Below, piece after piece: positions 60,533 through 64,000 of a stretch of DNA of 64,000 bases. Source of the stretch: JBBDIJ01 sp040880485. Its GTDB lineage: Bacteria; Bacteroidota; Rhodothermia; Balneolales; Balneolaceae. Made by a program: the position numbers and the translations under genes. The DNA lies in NCBI GenBank assembly GCA_040880485.1, contig JBBDIJ010000010.1, positions 1-64,000 of the forward strand, in the 5' to 3' direction. The number at the start of each line of letters is the position of its first letter. The first letter of the stretch is position 1. Under the pieces are notes generated by a model. The model saw only the letters and a list, made by a program, of their open reading frames with translations. It was not told where the DNA came from and did no database searches.

Positions 60533-61432
60533 TCAACCCGTAAAACGGTTCGTCTCAAACCCCTGCCAGGGGAGGGATACCCGAAACAGCGAGCCGGATA
60601 GTGGCGCGTGCTCAAGCTGGCGCCGGTTCAGCCCTTCACGCGCTGTTGTGATATAGAGTTGATCCAGATCGGGGCCACCGAACGTACAACAGGTGACCAG
60701 CGGGACAGGAAGGCGAATTTCGAGAAGCGTGCTGCCGTCAAGCGGGTTCACCCGGATCACCTTTCCCCCATTATACAGGGCTACCCACAACATTCCCTCC
60801 GTGTCTATCGTCATTCCATCCGGCATCCCCTCTCCCGGATCAAAATGTTTCACAATCTGCCCCCCCGAAAGCTCCCCGGTTTGCTCCACATAGTCATAAG
60901 AGTAGAGATTGCCAGTCGGGCTGTCGATGAGATAGAACGTCTCCGAATCGGAGCTCCAGGCCAGGCCGTTGGAGATCGTGAGGCCACCCACCACACATTT
61001 TATATCGAGATTGGGCGTCAGGCTGTAGAGGCTGCCGGCCCCCAACGTTTCGTTATACGCCATGGTACCGGCCCAGAACCGGCCGGCCGGATCGCACTTT
61101 CCATCATTGAACCGGTTTCCCGGACGGTCTTTTTCGGGGTCGGCTACCGGCTCTCTCTTCCCGTTTTCGCTATCGTAGAACCAGAAACCGGATTGTGCGG
61201 CCAGAATTAAGCCTCCCTTCTCCCGAATGGCAAACGCTCCGATATGTTCACAGACTTCGAAAGAGCGGTTTGTCCGCTTCATTGGGTCATATTCATGGAG
61301 GGTACCGGAGAGGATATCGGTCCACAGGAGTACGTTTCTGTGCTCATCCCAGACCGGCCCCTCTCCAAGCTTCGCCTGGCCCAGCAGCTCCAGTTCCGCA
61401 TCAATCGGTTTCCAGTCACGGAAGTGGCTCAT
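60533..61432 (-). CDS. SMP-30/gluconolactonase family protein
   Basis: 299 aa beta-propeller: LGEGPVWDEHRNVLLWTDI (metal Glu), RFNDGKCDPAGRFWAGTMAYNE, LTISNGLAWSSDSETFYLIDSPTG, GMPDGMTIDTEGMLWVALYNGG, and the C-terminal LDQLYITTAREGL. The metal site (Glu, Asn, Asp) is complete. Probably a sugar lactonase. It follows the SDR gene 17 bp downstream, an arrangement that suggests sugar oxidation by the SDR and ring opening by this lactonase. Confidence 0.92.
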   Translation of the reverse strand: MSHFRDWKPIDAELELLGQAKLGEGPVWDEHRNVLLWTDILSGTLHEYDPMKRTNRSFEVCEHIGAFAIREKGGLILAAQSGFWFYDSENGKREPVADPEKDRPGNRFNDGKCDPAGRFWAGTMAYNETLGAGSLYSLTPNLDIKCVVGGLTISNGLAWSSDSETFYLIDSPTGNLYSYDYVEQTGELSGGQIVKHFDPGEGMPDGMTIDTEGMLWVALYNGGKVIRVNPLDGSTLLEIRLPVPLVTCCTFGGPDLDQLYITTAREGLNRRQLEHAPLSGSLFRVSLPWQGFETNRFTG

Positions 61433-61449
61433 CTCTGAACACCTTGAGG

Positions 61450-62226
61450 TTAGGATTCCGGGGTCTTGCTTCCTATAATTCGAATACCGATTCCCCCATC
61501 TATTCGAATCGGCTGGCCGTTGATAAATGAACCCTTATCGCTGCAGAGGAATGCGGCAAGCTCTCCAATCTCCTCCTTCTCCCCCATTCTACGGACCAGA
61601 TGAAGGTCTATCGAGTCTCGCCGAACCTGATCCGGATCCGGGGACGCGTTAAACGCCTTCTCATTCAGAGGGGTGTCAATCACCCCGGGGCAGATCGCGA
61701 CACATCGGATGTGAGGGGCGTAATCGATGGCTATACTTCTGGTAAGCCCGAGCAGAGCCGTTTTGGAGGTAGAGTATGCTGCACCCTCCTCCTGCGTTAC
61801 GAACGATTGAATACTGCCCAGGTTCACCACCACACCAGACCCCGCCTTCTGCATATACGGAATTGCGAATTTCGAACAGAGATAGGGGCCTTTCACATTC
61901 ACATCCATCACACGGTCCCAATCCTCCTCGGCCGTATTGGTCACACTCGCATAGTGCATGATTCCTGCATTGTTGATCAGAAAGTCGATGGAACCGAACT
62001 CATCTGCCACCCGGTTCATAGCACTCTGTACCTGCGCAGCACTGGCTACATCGCACTTTACGAACATCGCACGCTCTCCCAGCTTCCGGGCAAGGGCTTT
62101 ACCCTCATTCTCATCGATATCCAGCAGGGCTACTCTGGCACCTTCGCGATGGAATATAGTCGCGCAACCCTCCCCGATACCTTTCGATCCACCAGTAATG
62201 ACCACCGTATTATTCTTCAGAGACAT
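61450..62226 (-). CDS. SDR family NAD(P)-dependent oxidoreductase
   Basis: 258 aa from ATG 62226 (an in-frame start at 62244 is less likely). Classical SDR: TVVITGGSKGIGEGCA (TGxxxGIG), LINNAGIMHYASV (NNAG), VVNLGSIQSFVTQEEGAAYSTSKTAL with catalytic Ser, Tyr and Lys, and ICPGVIDTPL. Ends with INGQPIRIDGGIGIRII. Substrate is likely a sugar or sugar acid given its SMP-30 partner. Confidence 0.9.
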   Translation of the reverse strand: MSLKNNTVVITGGSKGIGEGCATIFHREGARVALLDIDENEGKALARKLGERAMFVKCDVASAAQVQSAMNRVADEFGSIDFLINNAGIMHYASVTNTAEEDWDRVMDVNVKGPYLCSKFAIPYMQKAGSGVVVNLGSIQSFVTQEEGAAYSTSKTALLGLTRSIAIDYAPHIRCVAICPGVIDTPLNEKAFNASPDPDQVRRDSIDLHLVRRMGEKEEIGELAAFLCSDKGSFINGQPIRIDGGIGIRIIGSKTPES

Positions 62227-62341
62227 GTCCGAACATACGATCAAAAGAAGAAATTCAGAAATATTGTTGGATGTCGAATGACATTCAGTTCATCATTTAG
62301 CAATCAGAGTATCAAGGAGCTCTACAAATTATTTATAAAGG

Positions 62342-62360
62342 TACCTTGTATTACAAGGTA
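62342..62360. promoter_or_regulatory. Perfect palindrome, predicted PadR operator
   Basis: TACCTTGT (62342-62349), spacer ATT, ACAAGGTA (62353-62360): an 8-bp perfect inverted repeat. It overlaps the -33 element of the predicted PadR promoter, so binding would block it, as expected for an autorepressor. Confidence 0.75.
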
Positions 62361-62376
62361 ATATGCAATAAATTTG
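62346..62376 (+). promoter_or_regulatory. Promoter of the padR-pspC operon
   Basis: TTG at 62346-62348, 20-bp spacer, perfect -7 element TAAATTTG at 62369-62376, and the PadR start codon 20 bp downstream. The best match to the Bacteroidota promoter in the window. Its -33 lies in the palindrome. Confidence 0.7.
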
Positions 62377-62396
62377 CCTCTACAAACTGATAAACC

Positions 62397-62759
62397 ATGA
62401 GTAAATCAAATAAGTACAAGCTGGAAAATGCGGAAGCGCAGATGCGCAAAGGGTCACTGGAGTTCACGATCCTGCTCATCATTTCGCAAGGTGAAGTGTA
62501 TGCAAGCGACATTATTCGTCAGCTGAAATCGCACGAATTGATAGTAGTAGAGGGTACCCTCTACCCTATTCTCTCCAGGTTGAACCGGTCCGGCCTTCTT
62601 GACTACTCCTGGGTGGAATCTGAATCGGGACCGCCAAGGAAGTACTATTCATTGACACGCGAAGGAGTAAGAGCGCTGGAACATATGACCAGGGTGTGGG
62701 AGAGAATGTCCCGGTCGGTTCGTCAGCTAATCACCCAATACAAGAAAGTGAAGTCATGA
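62397..62759 (+). CDS. PadR family transcriptional regulator
   Basis: 120 aa. Winged-helix PadR domain: MRKGSLEFTILLIISQGEVYASDIIRQLKSHELIVVEGTLYPILSRLNRSGLLDYSWVESESGPPRKYYSLTREG, with the usual GTLYP and the wing GPPRKYY. A short C-terminal helix for dimerisation. PadR repressors commonly govern the gene with which they overlap; here the TGA overlaps the ATG of the PspC gene (62756-62759). Confidence 0.93.
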   Translation: MSKSNKYKLENAEAQMRKGSLEFTILLIISQGEVYASDIIRQLKSHELIVVEGTLYPILSRLNRSGLLDYSWVESESGPPRKYYSLTREGVRALEHMTRVWERMSRSVRQLITQYKKVKS

Positions 62760-63772
62760 ACAAAACGATCAGTTTTACCATATCCGGCATGATATTCCAT
62801 GTAGAGGATATTGCATACACCCGCCTGGAAGCCTGGCTTGCTGCTGTGAGAAAGCATTTTCTGATGTACGACGACAGCAACGAAATCCTTCAGGACATAG
62901 AAAACCGAATCGCAGAGATTCTGACCGATCGATCCGATGGCGGCAAGCGCCCTGTGGGCATGGCAGATATTGATGACGTGATTCATCAGATCGGGACGGT
63001 TCGGGACTTTGAATACTTCGACACAGAAAATGAGGATGAACCGGTTTCCAGTACCGCAACCCCGAAAAAACTGTACCGTGATCCGGACAACTCCATTCTG
63101 GGTGGTGTGGCTGCCGGTGTAGCGACCCATTTAAATATTGACGTCACATTAACCCGCATCCTCTTTGTCATATTTGCGCTCATTTGGGGAGCCAGCATTT
63201 TCATCTATTTTGTCCTGTGGCTGGTGATGCCGGTGGCCGACACTCCGGCAAAAAAACTGGAGATGAAGGGGGAACCCATTACACTGGCGAGTATTGAAGA
63301 GAGGATCCGGGAGAAAACTCCCTCCAACGAGGAGGTTAATACATCCATCGGACGTTTTCTAAACCGTTGTGCCGATGTCATTCGGGACCTTGGGGAAGCG
63401 ATCATTTCCATCTTGCGAAAAATGGGGCCGGTTCTTGTTGCCGTCACCGGATACGTGCTAGCTGCTATCGGAATCGCAGCCATGATCATGCTCACTGTTA
63501 CTTACATTGCCATGCTTACGAACATGACATGGGTCGGGCACTCATTTTTCCCACCACATTTCCCCTTCGGTCCTCTCATCATGCTGATGTTTCTTACGAC
63601 CGTCCTTCTCCTTCTGGCCATTCCAGCTATCCTGATCATTTTGGCAGGAATCGCTCTCATTCGCTCTAATAACAATGAACGCAGATCGAAGGTGCCGATA
63701 GTCATACTAAGTATCTGGATCATCATCGTACTCATAGCATCGGCTTTGGCAGGATTTCTTATAATAGCCTGA
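62756..63772 (+). CDS. PspC-domain membrane protein with N-terminal regulatory region
   Basis: 338 aa from ATG 62756, overlapping padR. The N-terminal region (1-95) has MNKTISFTISGMIFHVEDIAYTRLEAWLAAVRKHF and an ENRIAEILTDR helix, a cytoplasmic module found in front of PspC in Bacteroidota. The PspC domain follows at about 103-160 (RDPDNSILGGVAAGVATHLNIDVTLTRILFVIFAL). Four further TM helices fill the C-terminal part (about 225-335). It is probably an envelope-stress protein under the PadR regulator. Confidence 0.88.
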   Translation: MNKTISFTISGMIFHVEDIAYTRLEAWLAAVRKHFLMYDDSNEILQDIENRIAEILTDRSDGGKRPVGMADIDDVIHQIGTVRDFEYFDTENEDEPVSSTATPKKLYRDPDNSILGGVAAGVATHLNIDVTLTRILFVIFALIWGASIFIYFVLWLVMPVADTPAKKLEMKGEPITLASIEERIREKTPSNEEVNTSIGRFLNRCADVIRDLGEAIISILRKMGPVLVAVTGYVLAAIGIAAMIMLTVTYIAMLTNMTWVGHSFFPPHFPFGPLIMLMFLTTVLLLLAIPAILIILAGIALIRSNNNERRSKVPIVILSIWIIIVLIASALAGFLIIA

Positions 63773-63789
63773 CGACTGGATTTTTGGAG

Positions 63790-64000
63790 TCAGTTGATTG
63801 CCTCCTCTCTGATCGTAACTATAAATTCACTACCCAGACCCGGTGCCGAATTCACCGTGATGGTTCCACCCAGCAGATCAACGCTTTTTCTGACCACAGC
63901 CAACCCGATTCCTGTACCACTATAGCCCGGCTCCTTGTGAAGCCTCTGGAACAGCTCAAAAATTCGATCGAACTCTTTCCGTTCAAGTCCGATTCCGTTA
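63790..64000 (-). CDS. Sensor histidine kinase, C-terminal part (cut by window edge)
   Basis: The minus-strand frame enters from the right edge and stops at 63790. The 69 or so residues are the end of a HATPase domain: NGIGLERKEFDRIFELFQRL (G1-type box and F box), YSGTGIGLAVVRKSVDLLGGTI (G2 box), and SAPGLGSEFIVTI. It is therefore the C-terminus of a histidine kinase whose sensor part lies outside. It is convergent with the PspC gene, 17 bp away. Confidence 0.85.
   Translation of the reverse strand, partial: NGIGLERKEFDRIFELFQRLHKEPGYSGTGIGLAVVRKSVDLLGGTITVNSAPGLGSEFIVTIREEAIN

Overview
The window reads as chromosome of an aerobic, heterotrophic, menaquinone-using member of the Bacteroidota/Rhodothermota/Balneolota assemblage; a Balneolales- or Rhodothermus-like marine bacterium is the best guess. 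The reasons are an alternative complex III (ActABCDEF) operon running straight into a caa3 oxidase of the Rhodothermus YSHPxV type, NVEALA-like and six-bladed beta-propeller genes at the left edge, several promoters of the Bacteroidota form TTTG-N19/20-TAnnTTTG, few strong Shine-Dalgarno sites, and an omega subunit, menG and PadR/PspC genes of that flavour. No tRNA, rRNA, CRISPR array or intact insertion sequence was recognised.

Region 1 (1-4500) is accessory and scarred. It has an AT-rich pair (an 8-cysteine NVEALA-like secreted peptide and a 3-TM membrane protein), an array of 10-bp tandem repeats, a fragment of a six-bladed beta-propeller gene, a secreted protein with a cysteine-rich tail, a cupin, a DUF1761 membrane protein, a VOC/glyoxalase gene whose 3' end runs into the orphan 3' end of a cytochrome c gene (a deletion scar), and a lipoprotein.

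Region 2 (4500-26300) is mostly housekeeping. It holds two exported amidohydrolase-family proteins; a yicC-gmk-rpoZ-coaBC operon (RNA turnover, GTP, RNA polymerase, coenzyme A); a GNAT-like protein; an unknown anchored protein coupled to a lipase; menG-fabZ-panB-surE on the minus strand (menaquinone, fatty acids, pantothenate); comF; and rodZ-like, ligA, pgpH and xerD on the plus strand (cell shape, replication/repair, c-di-AMP turnover, chromosome resolution), with a Sua5/YciO gene convergent to them.

Region 3 (26300-41330) is a respiratory supercluster. A divergent DUF420 (CtaM-like) gene faces actA-actB-actC-actD-actE-actF, a membrane-anchored HTH protein, a Sco copper chaperone, caa3 subunits II, I, III and IV, and an MBL-fold hydrolase. 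Menaquinol electrons would enter ActABCDEF, pass through hemes c on ActA/ActE and on the cytochrome c domain of subunit II, and reach the heme-copper centre. ActE and subunit II carry closely similar C-terminal cytochrome c modules.

Region 4 (41400-53660) contains a very large DUF4175 coiled-coil membrane protein, a UDP-sugar epimerase, the sulfate-activation genes cysNC-cysD with cysQ, an SLC13-type transporter, a HAD phosphatase, a BatA/BatB-like vWA protein and a small PspC protein. Region 5 (53700-64000) has a Gfo/Idh/MocA-like protein, a beta-oxidation operon fadD-fadB-fadA, a divergent hotdog thioesterase, an SDR/SMP-30 pair, a PadR-PspC operon with a perfect palindrome over its predicted promoter, and the C-terminus of a histidine kinase cut by the window edge.
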